Part shown: positions 1-11,431 of the stretch, piece by piece
Layout: every line of letters begins with the position of its first letter
Numbering within the stretch: position 1 is the first letter of the stretch
Source of the DNA: Prorocentrum cordatum
Taxonomy: Eukaryota > Sar > Dinophyceae > Prorocentrales > Prorocentraceae
Direction: 5' to 3'
NCBI GenBank assembly: GCA_963575745.1
Contig: CAUYUJ010015841.1
Coordinates: 155,120 to 219,119, forward strand
DNA: 64,000 bases
Translations under genes and position numbers: made by a program
Notes under the pieces: generated by a model
Seen by the model: the letters and a program-made list of their open reading frames with translations, nothing else
Databases searched by the model: none
What the model was told of the DNA's origin: nothing

Positions 1-217
1 TCAAAAGGTTACCAGCAAGCTCCCAGGAGGCCCCAAGAGTACCCCCAGAGGCTCCCAAGATGCCCTCAGAGGCTCCCAAGATGTCCCATCCTCCTCCTCC
101 TCCTCCTCCTCCTCCTCCTCCTCCTCCTCCTCGTACTCCTCCTCCTCCTCCTCCTCCTCCTCCTCCTCCTCCTCCTCCTCCTCCTCCTCTTCGTACACCT
201 CCTCCTCCTCCTCCTCC
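1..217. repeat. (CCT)n microsatellite
   Basis: From about 89 to 217 the sequence is an almost pure CCT tract broken twice by a TCGTAC motif. The 88 bases before it hold short repeats of the type GGCTCCCAAGATG, a CCAAGA-rich motif that recurs across this window. The long Glu-rich or Pro-rich open frames here are translations of the triplet repeat and not genes. Confidence 0.95.
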
Positions 218-3200
218 TGATCTTCTCCGCCATCCTTCTCCAAGCGTTCCCCAAAGGGTTTCCACAGCGGCTGGGGGAACACATGGTCCGATAGCTTGAC
301 AAAGCTCTTGTCGCAACACTCGGCCACATGGGCGATTCGAAAAGGCAGTGGGCGGCGGTGATCCGCCGTAGGCGTCTTCGATACATTAATATAACACCGG
401 GCACAAGGATGAATCAGGGACCGAATATGCGCAGACGGCACGATACAGGGCCACCCTCCTCGGTACCTCCTCCCCTCACGTTGCCCTTTCCTTCGCCCCA
501 GCCGCTCATCTCCACTCGTAACCCTTATGATGTTGTGTGTGGGCGGGGGTATTCCCTCAACTTACCCACCTTCCTTCTCTTACCATCCCCTCCCCTTTCC
601 TAATTTCCCAAACCCTCTGCCCCCTCGTGAATCATCCGCTTATGTTGGGCACTGGCCCGACTGGACCGCCAAACCAAACCCTGGGACTCTGGACGCGAGC
701 TCGAAGCAACCGGCCATGCACCTCTCTCCTCTCCGACGACCAGACAGTCCCTGCATAGTTACCTCAATACCTCCTTTGTACATGCTCTCCTGTCTCCGCA
801 TTCCTCCGCCTCGTCATCACGCCCCTGTCCCTTCTCACGTGCTCAGGCCCGTGTTCCTACTCCTGCTCCTGACCCTGCTGACGCTGCTCCTGCTACGATC
901 CTAACTCTCCCTCCTCCTCCTCTCTCATCCCTCCATCCTTCCTCCCCCAGTATTCTTTCCGACTCCATCTTCATCCATCTGCCCTCTTTCGCCCTCAAAC
1001 TCGTTTGTCATCCTCCCTAATCCCCGTCCTCCATCCACTCTCATCCCTCTGTCCTCATCTGTCCTCCTCCTGATCTGCCTTCTTGTATTCCTCCTCCTTC
1101 ACCTCCCTCCTCTCACTCCCCTCCCGCCCTCATCCGTGCTGCTCCTCCTCTCCCCCGTTCCACCCCTTTCGTCCCTTTCGTCCCTTTCGTCATGGTTGCA
1201 CACGCTTCTGTCAGACAACGATCATCAATGCACTGTGGTCGACCGCTCTGGCGAATGTCTTCACGCATCTGCCTGCTCTGCCGCTCTTACAGCACTGATG
1301 GTCGAGCCGTGAAGTTCAGTGCGCCTTGCTGCAATATTGGAGAGATCGTAGCAAACCGCGTGGCGTGGAACAACATCCATGGATGACGTCACCGACAACT
1401 GAATAAGTGGCAGAAGGTCACATTCACCCCTTCGCTACAGTCGTTGCACTAAGGCTCGAATAAAGGCCTGTCGAACAAAAACTCATCCCTCATCCCTCCT
1501 CCATCGCCCATCCCTGCATCCGTCTTTCATCCCTCCTTCTCACTCCTCCTCGCTTCCCCCTCTCCCAGACAACTGCTCAGTGTGACAACTACTCTTCTCT
1601 CCTGTGAAATGGCGCGCCACCCTCCTTGCACTGTAACTAAAGTACGGGTCCGGTTCTCTTGCGCTTTTCCAAACCGCATAATCTCGATAATTCATCATGG
1701 TACGCCGCGAAATATATAGACAGACACCCTCCGACGAACGTTGCATGTACCTTCCGGTAAAGGAGCGGTGTAGAAAATCGCTGGCTCTTAATGGTGATTT
1801 ACACACCGGCACCCTCCCCCGAGGCCCAGGAGCAGTGCAGTGGAGGGTGTCTGTGCGAACTTTTTTTTGCCGCACATGGTGCCCCCGCTGTAGTGGTGGC
1901 CTCGTGTGTAAGATCGGCAGCTCACCCCCGCCGTTCGGTATGGCGCTCTCGCCCCAGCGCGGGCTGCATTTCTGGATCCGGGTGCGTCCTCGTCGTTGTC
2001 GACCCCTTCCTTTCCCCGCCCCCACCTTCCCCAGGTCATCTAGCTCCTCTCGCTCCTCCTGCTCCTGCTGCTGCAATTCCTCCTCGTCCTCCTTCCCCTC
2101 CTGCGCCACCCCCGCTTTCTCAAACATACACAGCCCCCCTTTTCAGATTGCGTGTAACACGGTGCGGCCCTGTTGAAAATTCCAGGTCCGCGGAGGATGG
2201 AGACAAAAACCAGCGCTGTGGGAAGCGATGGAAGGGAGGCGTAGGAAATCAGATGCGGCGCGAGCGCACCTAGCTTGACGTCTTCTCATCTCCCTTCCTA
2301 CTCTCCTCCCTTCCCTCTCCATACATCCCCTCCGTCCTTTCTCACACCACCCCCTCCCTCCCCGCCGTACCCACCCACTCCCTCAATGTTTTAACTTTCT
2401 CTGGTTCCCTATCTCTATCCCTCCCTCACCTCCTTCGCTTCTCTATTCCGCGTACTGCTTCCCTCCCTCCCCTCCTCCTCCTATTCCTTCCCCTCTCCTC
2501 CTCCTCCTTCTCCTCCTGATCCCTTCTTCTGATCCATCTCCTCGCCGCAAGTCCCGCTTCCCTTCGGCCCATGACGAATGCTCGAGAGAAGAGGCCACGA
2601 AGCCTCGTCGAGGCATCTGCGGAGCCCCTTGCCTGGGGCGGCTGTTTGGTCGAAGTATCGCGAGGGGGATGCGAAGAGCAAGAGAAACCCTGACTGGATC
2701 ATGTGGAGCAGACGCCGAGAGACGTGAGGGAAAAGGGAGAATCAAACGTGTTTCGTTGACCTGTCAGTGTGGGAGGTCAGGCAAACTGGCAGCTAGGGCC
2801 CGACACGTGATAAGAACCCCGCCCACCGATCCACGCGAATGTGCCCCGCCGCCTGGTGGACAAATTTTGGATGCATGCCGCCTTTGCCGGCCCAGTCACT
2901 CGCCGGCCTCTCCCTCGACGTGTTTCCAGCCAAGGGGCTCGAATAAAGTGGGTTTCTGGCGTCCTCCAGTCGACGTGCGAGCGCTGTCCAGGCCGAGGAG
3001 GAACAGGGGGAGGGAGCTCTGTATGTTGTGGTGAGGACGGATAAGGAGGAAGGGAGAGAAGAGGGCAAGGGGGGAGGGATGGTGAGGGCAGAGAGGGGAA
3101 GGGAGGAAGGGCCAAGGGGAGGGCACCTGACTTCCACAGCTGGCGCTGCTTAAGTGTCTCAAACGACCGTCGCCTTAAACATCCTCTCGACGGTCACGGG

Positions 3201-3220
3201 CACCGTCCAGAATGAGAAAC
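218..3220. other. Pyrimidine-rich intergenic DNA, no gene seen
   Basis: Mostly CT-rich low-complexity DNA (ATCCCTCC/CTCCTC runs) with islands of ordinary composition at about 1190-1450, 1580-2270 and 2560-3000. Open frames in those islands are short, carry no motif I recognise and overlap on both strands. I see no gene. Confidence 0.6.
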
Positions 3221-3221
3221 A

Positions 3222-3830
3222 TTGAAATCAGAAACAAGTTGCCTGGACCACGAATCTCTATCGCGGGTGCGGGCTTCACGCTCTATGGGAACGTTTACTG
3301 CTGAGATACCACACCCAGGGTGGAGGTCGTGGACTCGGCTGGCGAAAAGTCTCTGGCTTCTGTCGCGGGCTGCCTCTCGTCAGGCAGACGGCCAACTGAT
3401 GCAGGAGTTACTGCAATTGCACTACGAGTTTCGACAGGCGAAGGCGGAATAACTGTCGGCGTTCCTGTGGCATGCTGAGTTCGATGAGTTTCTGCGTGGG
3501 CCAAGCAGAAACATGGCGAAGTGTCACACGCGCATGGTATGTCACACCCCTGCCATCGCGATGTTCGTCTTCAGGACAAGACCCTAACTCTTCTCTGCAG
3601 TTGCCCCGGTCTGACCCCCGTGAGCCCCCTGAACTGAAGGACCTGCGCTCGGTAACAACAACGGAGGAAACACAACAACGCATCAGTCTTATAGAGACTG
3701 CCTACGATGCCGCCCACGTCTACGACGCCCAGCGAGTCCAGGTTCGCCACCATATCCCTGAGACATGTGTTTTCGCGCCGGCAAGCAGCGATCTTTCCAA
3801 TGGCAGCTAGAGCCGACGTGGACGACGAGC
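3222..3830 (+). other. Weak coding-like stretch
   Basis: This stretch has less repetitive composition than its surroundings. A plus-strand frame at 3472-3810 encodes 112 residues with ordinary amino-acid variety (for example TTEETQQRISLIETAYDAA), and another frame ends near 3452. There is no recognisable domain, start context or splice structure. It may be an exon fragment of a decayed gene or simply chance; I assign no function. Confidence 0.15.
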
Positions 3831-4839
3831 AGAAGACAGAGGATAGCATGGAACGAAGGTGACGAAAACTGCGCAAACGTAGCAACGGAACGCCAACGAC
3901 ACGGAATGCAGATTCGCTTCTCGAGTCGCAGGACGCAAGAAGCACCCGCTGAGGCGGAGGGAGCGGAAGATGGGGAAAACGAAAGAGGGAGGTAGATGGC
4001 CGGACCCTGACGTTGCACGGCAGCGGGGCCCTGCAAGGCAGCGGGGAGAGCGGCAGTGCAACATCTCAAGCAAGAACTCTTTAACTGTGGGACTGCCTCA
4101 GAAAACAAATTATCGCGGCCACAGCCAACCAACTCTGAACGTACATCCAGATGCCAAGCGTGCGAAATCCTGGCTGACTCGTCAGGCCGTGTCTGGCGTA
4201 CCGACGCGGGGACTCCCGAGGCTGGCACTTTATCACCAGTCGAATTCGACAGTCGGCCCCTTCAGAACAGCAAAACCGAACGATAAAGCGACACGGTCGC
4301 CGAAGGCGCCTGAGCATCTTCGATGCTGGGTTCGGCGGCGAGCGATGGGGGGAAATGAGAAGGGGCGGGTCTTCTCAGAAGGCTCGGGAGTCCCTGGAAA
4401 GTCTTCTAAGCCTTCCCCGAAGACACATAAAAACTTCTCGGAAGGCGCGAGGGCTTCTGAGAAGTCCCGCATCCCCGTCCTCCTCTCCCTTCTCCTGAGG
4501 CTCCCCATCGTTCTCCCCCCACTTGCAAGTGCTCGGATTGCTTCTCCTCCTCCTACCCTTTCCCTTCTGACTCCGACCTGCCCTCTTTAGCCCACCGCTC
4601 CTCACCCGAACCTCCTGATCCGCCTTCTCCGCTGACATCTCTGTCTCTGTTTCTTCTCCTCCTCTTCCTCGTCATTCTCTACTCCTCGTCTCAACAAATA
4701 ACTCATCCCTGTCGCACCCCGAGGCGTGTCGGCAGGGCGGGCCGGGCGTGTCGTCCGAGGCTTCCTCACTATGCACGAACCTGGATCTGCAACGCTGCAG
4801 AAGTCTTACGGGTCGTGGGCGGGCCTCTTCCCAAAACGT
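3831..4839. other. Intergenic DNA, no gene seen
   Basis: Mixed-composition DNA followed by a CT-rich tract (4480-4690). Around 4365-4475 a short palindrome-like motif, CTTCTGAGAAG/CTTCTCAGAAG, recurs several times; the same motif is seen near 63825-63870. No supported gene. Confidence 0.5.
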
Positions 4840-5205
4840 GGCTCTCGCACCAGCGCCGCGCACACTCGCTCGAAACATGCGAGCGCCTCACGGACGGAGG
4901 GCGGCCGGTTTTCGAACGTGGCTCCTGGAGGCTTGCAAGAGCTTCACGGGTGGAGGACGGGCTGTTTTCAGAATGTGGCTCTCGCTGTGGCGCCGCGCTC
5001 ACGCGCTCGAAGAATTTGTCAGGGATTCATGGGTGGAGGGCGGGTGGTTTTGAAACATGTGCCTCTCGCCCTAGCGCCGCGCGCATTCGTCCTCAAAATT
5101 TGCAAGAGCTTCGCGGAAGGAGGGCGGTACCTTTTCACAAATTGGCTCTCGCTGTAGCGCCTCCCACATTCGCTTTCAAGATTTATAGCAGCTTCAGGGA
5201 TTATC
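4840..5205. repeat. 84-bp tandem repeat, about four copies
   Basis: Copies start with GGCTCTCGC or a close variant at about 4840, 4977, 5061 and 5144, the last three spaced 84 bp. Each continues with a CAGCGCCGCGC-like block and a GGGTGGAGGGCGG-like block. A shortened copy lies at about 4918. Copies have diverged clearly, so the array is old. Confidence 0.8.
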
Positions 5206-5208
5206 ATG

Positions 5209-5425
5209 GTTGATGTCCCAGACATGGTTTTGGCGCGATGCATGACTGTCAGAACGCAACACTTACGTTGACTCGCGGTGTTGACGTCCCAAACATGGTT
5301 TTCTGACACGCTTCACGACCGTCAAGACACAACCAATAACGTGGATTCGCGGCGTTGAAGTCTCCAGGAAGGTGTTCTGGCACGGTTCAAACTTTCAGAC
5401 AATTATATTCCAACGGGGCACTTCC
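5209..5425. repeat. 71-74-bp tandem repeat, three copies
   Basis: Three units begin GTTGATGTCCC, GTTGACGTCCC and GTTGAAGTCTCC at 5209, 5280 and 5354. They share the pattern ACATGGTTTT, CATGACTGTCA-like and ACTCGCGG blocks. The third copy is diverged. It directly follows the 84-bp array. Confidence 0.75.
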
Positions 5426-6454
5426 CTCTGTGACAATCAACTGTGTAGGGAATTATGAAGATGGAACCTGGAGGGAATGTTTGTTGCAACATCGTTGATG
5501 GGTATTGGGTTTGCACTGGTCCTACCCTTCGTCCCACTCTACATCATTAAATATCAGCATCGTCCACTTCCTCGTTATACCTATCACTATCATCGTCCTG
5601 CTGCTGCTGCTCCTCCTACTTCTAGCCTTTCATTATCCTTCTCCTCTCCAATCACTTCTCGCCCGTTTCGTTCCTTCTCCTGGCTCCGTCCCATCGAACT
5701 GTCTTGACTCTGGCCATGCCATCCCCTGCTATTGCCCCTGCACCTGGACCTGTTCGGCTTCGGGTTATTATATTTTCTTGTCCCCCTCCTCATCATCCCC
5801 ATCGCCACCCCTTGTCCTCCTGCCCAATCCGAATGTTATGCTGTTAATCCCTTTCCCTCTCTACTATCTACGACTCCCCCTCAAGGTCAATCTCACAAAC
5901 CTAACCTCACTACTGTTCCAATAATACCCGTCCCCCTTCCAATTTTCACGGAGGCGTCAACAAGTATCCTTTTGAGTTCTTCTGCGGCAGCTCATGGGAG
6001 CCTCCCATGCCGTTTTGCTGGCTAGTGCGAATCGACGCTGGCCGACACTTGCCGACGCTAAAGCAGCGCTAATCGAAGGTAAATCAGGCGCTAGCGAACG
6101 CGAAGGTACTCCAGAAGCGGAAAACGAGGACACATGATGCTCCCATGAATTTCTACCGAAACGCAGTGGGTGGGGTACGGGTGGGAGGACTGACCCGACA
6201 CAGTAGGAGCTCGATCACAAGAATCGGGGAGCGAATGAAGGCATGCGAGGGCACAGCAGGGCGTGGGCAGGGCAGGCCATCCCGAGACGACCACCCAAAC
6301 CCGATCAACCAAAATCCCAACCAGCGGGCTGACTCCGCGGACCGGCGAGGCCATCCGCCGGGCAAACCGCTCGGCAGCGCGCCACCCCAAACGCTCACAC
6401 CGAGGCGCAACCAGCCCCAGGAAGAGAGCACCCCCCAAGGAAATGGGGAGACCA
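5426..6454. other. Intergenic DNA, no gene seen
   Basis: CT-rich DNA to about 5950, then mixed GC-rich DNA. The 6145-6450 stretch is open on both strands but shows no motif. Near 6035-6100 a short motif (GACGCT, GCTAATCG, GCTAGCG variants) recurs. No supported gene. Confidence 0.5.
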
Positions 6455-6590
6455 AAAGGTACCGATACCGCTACCCCCCGGACCTCTCCTGGGGTGCGTT
6501 CTGACGGGAATGTCGAGGCGAATCCAGCGGCGGCGACGAGGGCCTCCCAGGAGGCCCAAAAAAAGAAAACGGGCGAGGGGGTAGAGGTCA
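6455..6590 (+). mobile_element. Introner-like inverted-repeat element, copy 1
   Basis: The left end AAAGGTACCGATACCGCTAC is the same as the termini of the element inside the transposase at 51.7 kb. The inner sequence (GGGGTGCGTTCTGAC, GCGAATCCAGC, GCGACGAGG, AGGCCCAAAA) is collinear with it. The right end is degraded to a GGGGGTAGAGG remnant, so the inverted repeat is no longer complete. It is a short non-autonomous element in the same orientation as the 51.7-kb copy on the plus strand. Confidence 0.6.
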
Positions 6591-6606
6591 GAGTGAGGGG
6601 GCTGAA

Positions 6607-6644
6607 CCGAACGGTCATTCGCTGTCCCTGGGTGCGTGGCTGAA
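6607..6644 (+). repeat. 38-bp repeat shared with 60888-60925
   Basis: The 38 bases starting CCGAACGGTCATTC and ending GTGGCTGAA match 60888-60925 with two differences by eye. Here they follow introner-like copy 1; in the other place they lie between two minisatellite arrays. Confidence 0.7.
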
Positions 6645-6663
6645 ATGGAATTCCGCGATGCGG

Positions 6664-6792
6664 ATTATTGTTGTTGTTGTTGTTGTTGGTGTTGTTGTTG
6701 TTGTTGTTGTTGATGTTGATGTTGATGATGTTGTTGTTGTTGTTGTTGTTGTTGCTGGTGTTGTTGTTGTTGTTGTTTGGTGTTTGGTGTTT
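6664..6792. repeat. (TTG)n microsatellite
   Basis: A TTG/ATG triplet tract of about 130 bp. The poly-Val/poly-Leu and poly-Asn/poly-Gln frames are repeat translations. Confidence 0.95.
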
Positions 6793-6810
6793 GTTGTTTG
6801 TTGTCGCCGT

Positions 6811-7008
6811 CCCACCCGCGACCCGCCCCGCGACCCACCCGCGACCCACCCCGCGACCCACCCGCGACCCACCCGCGACCCACCCCGAGACCCACCCGCG
6901 ACCCACCCTGCGACCCACCCTGCGACCCACCCGCGACCCACCCGCGACCCACCCCGAGACCCACCCGCGACCCACCCCGCGACCCACCCGCGACCCACCC
7001 CGCGACGG
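6811..7008. repeat. CGCGACCCAC minisatellite
   Basis: About 20 units of a 9-11-bp motif, CGCGACCCAC(C), with CGAGACCCAC and TGCGACCCAC variants. The same motif reappears inside the following 87-bp repeat (7040-7100, 7245-7270, 7440-7465). Confidence 0.9.
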
Positions 7009-7440
7009 GTTTCTTCTGAATTCGTTCCAGGTGGAGAACGTGCGACCCACCCGCGACCCACCGCGACCCACCCCCGACCCACCCGTGACCCACCCTGCGA
7101 GCCACCCAAAATGTTCGTCGCCTGCGGCGGGTTTCTTCTGCGCTCGTCCCAGCTGGAGAACCTGCGACCCAAGCCGCGTTCACTATACAAATCAAAATGT
7201 TCGGCGTCTGCGGCGAGTTTGTTTTGAATTCCTTCCAGGTGGAGGTCGAAACCCCGCGACCCACCCGCGAACCAAACGACGTTCACTGAACAAACCAAAA
7301 CTTCGGCGCCTGCGGCGGGTTTCTTCTGCATTCGTTCCAGGTGGAAAACCTGCGACTCAAACCGCGCTCAGTGTACAAATCAATTTTGTTGGCGCCTGCG
7401 GCGGGCTGTTTTCGAATTTATTCAAAGTGGCGGTGGAGAG
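7009..7440. repeat. About 87-bp interspersed tandem repeat
   Basis: Units carrying CGCCTGCGGCGGGTTTCTTC followed by TTCGTTCCAGGTGGA and an AACCTGCGACC block occur near 7009, 7125, 7205, 7305 and 7393. Each ends with a TGTACAAATCAA-like segment. Spacing varies because CGCGACCCAC units are inserted between them. Confidence 0.75.
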
Positions 7441-7836
7441 CCCGCGACCCACCCGCGACCCATCCACCAGGTGGAGGAGGACGACGACGACGGAAAGGAG
7501 AAGGGGGGAGGATCGGGATGGGGGAGGAGGAGGAGGTGAAGGAGGAGGAAAAGGAGGAGGAGGTGGAGGAGGAGGAGGCGGATGACGACGACGACGACGA
7601 CGACGACGATGAGGTTGAGGACGCGGACGAGGAAGAGGAGGAGGAGCAGGAGGAGACCCGATCCCATCTGGAAGGTCATCCGAAGCGCCCGCACTTGCGC
7701 CCGACGAAGACCCTATCGCCGCGCCAGAGCCCGAGCCCTGGTATCCCGTCGGCAAATAAGGCGGAGTCGGCCAGCCGCGAACCGTATCGCTCGAAACGCG
7801 CTTTGGGCCCCCTCGGATCTAAGTTTATTAAACGGT
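7441..7836. repeat. Purine-rich and (GAC)n tract
   Basis: GGA/GAA-rich simple sequence (7470-7580) runs into a (GAC)n tract (about 7580-7612) and more GAGGA repeats to about 7660. The last 170 bases are ordinary sequence that may be the 3' end of LINE-A on the minus strand. Confidence 0.75.
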
Positions 7837-8496
7837 TTAATAATACGTCGTGTGCAATGGCGATGGAGACAGCTTCTCCGCACGAGGCAAGGGAAAAAGC
7901 AGGGGCCCAGCAAACACCTCCGCCCCCCACCACGGTGGGAGCCTAGGCAGATTAGCGCGCATCACTTCGAGGAGAACAGAACAAACAAGATAATGAACGA
8001 GTTGATCGCCAGCAACACATTGGCATCCAAACCTGCACCCCAGGGAAGCCTGGCGGCTCCGAGAGGTATCCCAAGCATTGCATAGGCTGCGCGAGAGACT
8101 GAATTTAACAAAAGGAGCAAGATGTTGACCGACCAGTTTTAGTCGAGAGATACACGACTGAGCTTCAGGAGCCCCAACTTGGCCAGCTTCAGGAACCCCC
8201 GAGACCCAGCGCTGCAGACGTCTCTGAATAAGTTCAGGAAGCGGGACAAGGGGATGATGAGAGAGAACAAGTTTGGTCATTTTCTTCCGAAGCCCAGGCT
8301 CGAAGACAGCGGGGGCTATCGGAATTCTGGATACCTCACGATAGTCCTGGGTCATCATTATCACGAACGACTTGGTATACACTGGATGAAGATGGGCATC
8401 AAGGTGGCATTCGGGGTCCTCGAACGCGTCCTCAATTTTCTCTGTGCAGGCAAAAAAAGACCGAGGAGGCGAGCGTGGCGCGACATGCGGCTGCAC
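7837..8496 (-). pseudogene. LINE-A ORF2, C-terminal region
   Basis: The open frame gives the last part of ORF2 after the RT thumb. Near its end it holds CRFGC followed by LVHYLVC, that is C-x3-C-x9-H-x3-C, the Cys/His motif found C-terminal to RT in many non-LTR elements and thought to bind nucleic acid. The frame ends in a natural-looking stop at 7837. Its start is not a true initiation site: it takes over from the preceding fragment (8361-8927) by a frameshift at or near the C run at 8529-8544. I take the fragment to belong to ORF2 from collinearity and strand. Confidence 0.6.
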
Positions 8497-8927
8497 GAGC
8501 TTCGTGGGAGAGAGACCTGGCCCGAGTCCCCCCCCCCCCCCCCCAGTGCCTTCATTCCCAGCAGCATGTGATCAGATAAGGCGCGCCGTGGAGCGCACGT
8601 TGACCACTGCAGACCGAGATGCACTTGCCAACAACAGTCGGCCGTGGGCGGAAAGAACTGGGCGATGTACATGAGCACAGAGACCGCTATCGGTTTGTAG
8701 GCCACTAGAGACATCGTCAGGCCTAACTTCAGGGACTTAATGAAGCGGCAACGATCTCGGAACTTGACTAGCGGGGCGGCCCAAGACTCCTCTTGTGCTC
8801 TGATCCCGCGCATAACTCCAAGATGCTTGGCGCACTTGGCCATCCCGAAGCACCGAACCCTGATCCCCTGCTGCTGGAACTTCATCTCCTCCCCCTCCCT
8901 GTTAAAGTCGCGGTAAAACAAGACCAC
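8361..8927 (-). pseudogene. LINE-A ORF2, RT thumb region
   Basis: This fragment follows the RT palm. It starts with a segment equivalent to the region after the FADD box (VLFYRDFNREGEEMKFQQQG), then AKCAKHLGVMRG, which resembles the conserved lysine/glycine motif at the palm-thumb border of non-LTR RTs. The second half becomes Arg/Ser/Gly-rich and is out of frame after the poly-C run at 8529-8544, so only about residues 1-135 are meaningful. It continues from the palm fragment across a frameshift between 8902 and 8927. Confidence 0.6.
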
Positions 8928-9657
8928 CGTTTTTTAGAGGTTCGGGATGAGGCCAGCGGCGAGCCCTGCGAGCATCATGACTTCCGAAAAAAATCACGAC
9001 CAAGTAGATGTCAAAAGAGGCAGAGGCAACATCATCAGCGAAGGCGCCGTGCAAATGGACAGGTCGGGGCAGCCGAAGACAGAGCAGACGTGAAATCGGG
9101 TCGAACCCCAGGCCGAACACACTTCCCGAAAGCGGACAACCTTGCTTGATCCCGCGGAGGATCCGCAAAGAGCAATGGGACACCCCGCCCAGGAGAATGG
9201 CGGCGGTAACCTTGGCGTAGAGCGTCTTGATCGCATTCAGCGCAAAAGCGGGGAAGTTCATTTTCTCGAATACAAATAAGATCCACTCGTGACATAGGCT
9301 GGGGAAGGCGGCCTTGATGTCCAGCAGGATCGCGCCTGCTGACCGACGCCGCAGCTGACCTGAACCTACGACCAAGTGCGTCCCAAACTCAATCAGGTTG
9401 TCTAACATGCCACGGTGTTTGACGAAGCCCCTTTGGGCCCCAATGGCGGCGTCCACGCAAACCTCTTGCAGGCGGCGCTTGATCGCGACAGCGACAATCT
9501 TGTTGATCGAGTTGGGGAGGGAGATAGGGCGGGTCATTTCAGGGGGCCCCCAGAGCTCAAACCCGTCGCGGCCCAGGGGGCCTTCGGGGAGGAAGACAGA
9601 ATTACTGAAGTTGAAATCGTCCGAAACCTGGCCGGAATTCATGACGTGATGGCACAT
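8902..9657 (-). pseudogene. LINE-A ORF2, reverse transcriptase palm
   Basis: A 251-residue open fragment with the diagnostic non-LTR RT blocks in order: TRPISLPNSINKIVAVAIKRRL (residues about 42-63, fingers), LLDIKAAFPS (motif A, catalytic Asp113), LRGIKQGCPLSGSVFGL (motif B, about 167-183) and GAFADDVASA (motif C, Asp208-Asp209). All three catalytic aspartates are present. The enzyme would copy element RNA into DNA at a nicked target. The fragment lies between frameshifts, so no full-length enzyme can be made from this copy as written. The remote alternative is a group-II-type RT; the neighbouring endonuclease and ORF1 rule for a LINE. Confidence 0.88.
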
Positions 9658-9941
9658 GGCGAAGGCGGCCCACCTAACGAAGGAATTTCCCTTGGACCAG
9701 GCAGAGTTACTAGCCCGTCAGGACCAGGGGCGGAATCGTGAAGCCGACCTAACACCACTTAAAACTGATCTCCGGAAAGCCTCCATATCTGGTCCACACG
9801 AACTTTCTGAATGTGTTCCTCTAGCTGGTCCCTCGCGGCAATCTGAGACGGACCAGAAGCGTGAACTTGGCTCCAGTGAGCGGCAATAGCTTGAGCTCCA
9901 GCTTCGACGGCCGGGGAAGCGCCCCCGTCGGCATCCGAGAT

Positions 9942-10766
9942 TCACGCGAGGACGATTCTCCGATTCTTCGGAGACCAGGCCGATACCAATCGCTGAAGAC
10001 GTGCAGCTCGGTCCTCATAAAATTGGGGGGATTCCGTTGTGTGTCCAAAGGTTGCCTCATATTCTTTTTGGCACCGAGCAGCAGCAACTTCGGCCATATA
10101 CTCTTGAAAAGCTAGCTGGTTGTGCCGCCTGCCACAGTCAGGATCGAGAAAATCGAGCAGCTTGGGGATGGCCTTGACAGCCTTCTTCAGCGCGCTAATC
10201 TCGCGGCCCCGCATGGCGCGATTCACCGCGAACAGCCACTGCAGATGCTGCTCGGCGGAGCTAGGCGGGTGCTCAGAAAGACGATGCTGCACGAGACGGC
10301 CTGCTTCGTGCATCAGACAGGTGAGCTCTTCAACCATCAGCGGGGGATTACATTCGCACACGCCGCGCTCGTTGATCAGCTTTTCGAGCAGGATCGGATA
10401 CAGAAGGTGGCGAGGGACCCAAGACGCAACAGACCGAGCGCGGTTGTCTCCACCTCCGTTCAGATGAAAGTACACCGGGGCGTGGTCGCTCGGAAGGTGG
10501 GCTTTGCAGATATTCCAGGAGGTCCCAGAGGTCGGTTTCAAGTCCAGGCGGCCCCCAGTAAACATGGTGTAAACGCGGTCGATCCTGGACGCGCTAGCCA
10601 CATTCCCATCCCGAGTGGCGTGGTGGGTCGGGTACTCTTGGCAGCATTCCATAACATTAGGCAATGCAGACCAGAACTTGTGAGCGATGGAGTCAAGGCC
10701 GTTGATCTGCGAAGAGCCGCCTACGCGCTGGGTGCCCTCGCCCAGCACGCAAAAGTTGAAATCTCA
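9942..10766 (-). pseudogene. LINE-A ORF2, endonuclease C-terminal half and linker
   Basis: The frame carries DFNF at its start, then SASRIDRVYT (about residues 53-62) and SDHAPV (about 88-93), the C-terminal signatures of the exonuclease-endonuclease-phosphatase (EEP) fold. About 170 residues of linker before RT follow. Directly upstream in frame the codon expected to be Gly of the GDFN motif is TGA (10764-10766), a nonsense change. Conserved Asp, Asn and His residues are otherwise kept. This domain would nick target DNA to prime reverse transcription. Confidence 0.78.
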
Positions 10767-11409
10767 AACAAAGAAGAAAAGACCCTGGACAGTCTGCAAA
10801 AAGTCGGCGCACGTGCGACGGCTTCTGATTTTCTCTCTGCGGCGACTGTTCGGGTCGAGGTGGAGGTTCAGGATGGTGAGCGAGAAAGGAGTCAGACTGG
10901 ATAGCGACGGCATGAAGACGACCAGGGATAACCACAGCATGGCGATGTTGAGGAAGCAGAGCGAGAAGGGAGCGAGCGAGCATAATCGCGTTCCCGCCAG
11001 CGTGGCTGTTGGGACAGAACGTACAGAAATACTCAAAGCCATGGAACTCGGTGCGTAAAGATTCGCGGTCCCCTTCGTGGCCGTGCGTCTCTTGTAAGCA
11101 AAAGATATTGTTTGCTCTAGTTAGGTTAGTGAGTCGATCGAAAGTTCTGACCTGGGCGTCGTGGCCCCCAGAGACCGCGCCGAACAGGGCGTGACAGTTC
11201 CAGGTAACAATCCGAATGCCGCGACCATTGGCCAGGGGCGGCGGAAAAGTTAAGCGAGAACCCTCGGGGTCCTCAGGCGAAGGCGGCTGGGCTCCAAAAC
11301 CAGCATTCGACAAAACAGGCGAACAGAACGCGGAGGGCGCGGAGGCAGCGGGGGGAGAAGCAAGCGGCAGAGGCAGCGAAGAAGCGGGAACATACGAAAA
11401 AACTGGCAC
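10693..11409 (-). pseudogene. LINE-A ORF2, endonuclease N-terminal half
   Basis: The fragment opens with an Ala/Pro/Ser-rich leader, then RIVTWNCHALFG (about residues 65-76) and IFCLQETHGHEGD (about 98-110). These are the first EEP motifs; the Glu of QET coordinates metal. After about residue 165 the meaningful reading passes to another frame (10764-11042), which reads LTILNLHLDPNS and leads to the DFNF box. ATG at 11409 is 22 bp after the ORF1 stop (11432), the close spacing expected of a bicistronic LINE. Confidence 0.78.
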
Positions 11410-11431
11410 ACGATACTAGGCTGGCATCATT

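Noticed and set aside
1-441. Long Glu-rich minus-strand frame
   Set aside because: It is the antisense translation of (CCT)n with no unique protein part.
6664-7230. Poly-Val/poly-Leu frame with PTRDPP repeats as a membrane protein
   Set aside because: The hydrophobic part is (TTG)n and the rest is the CGCGACCCAC minisatellite.
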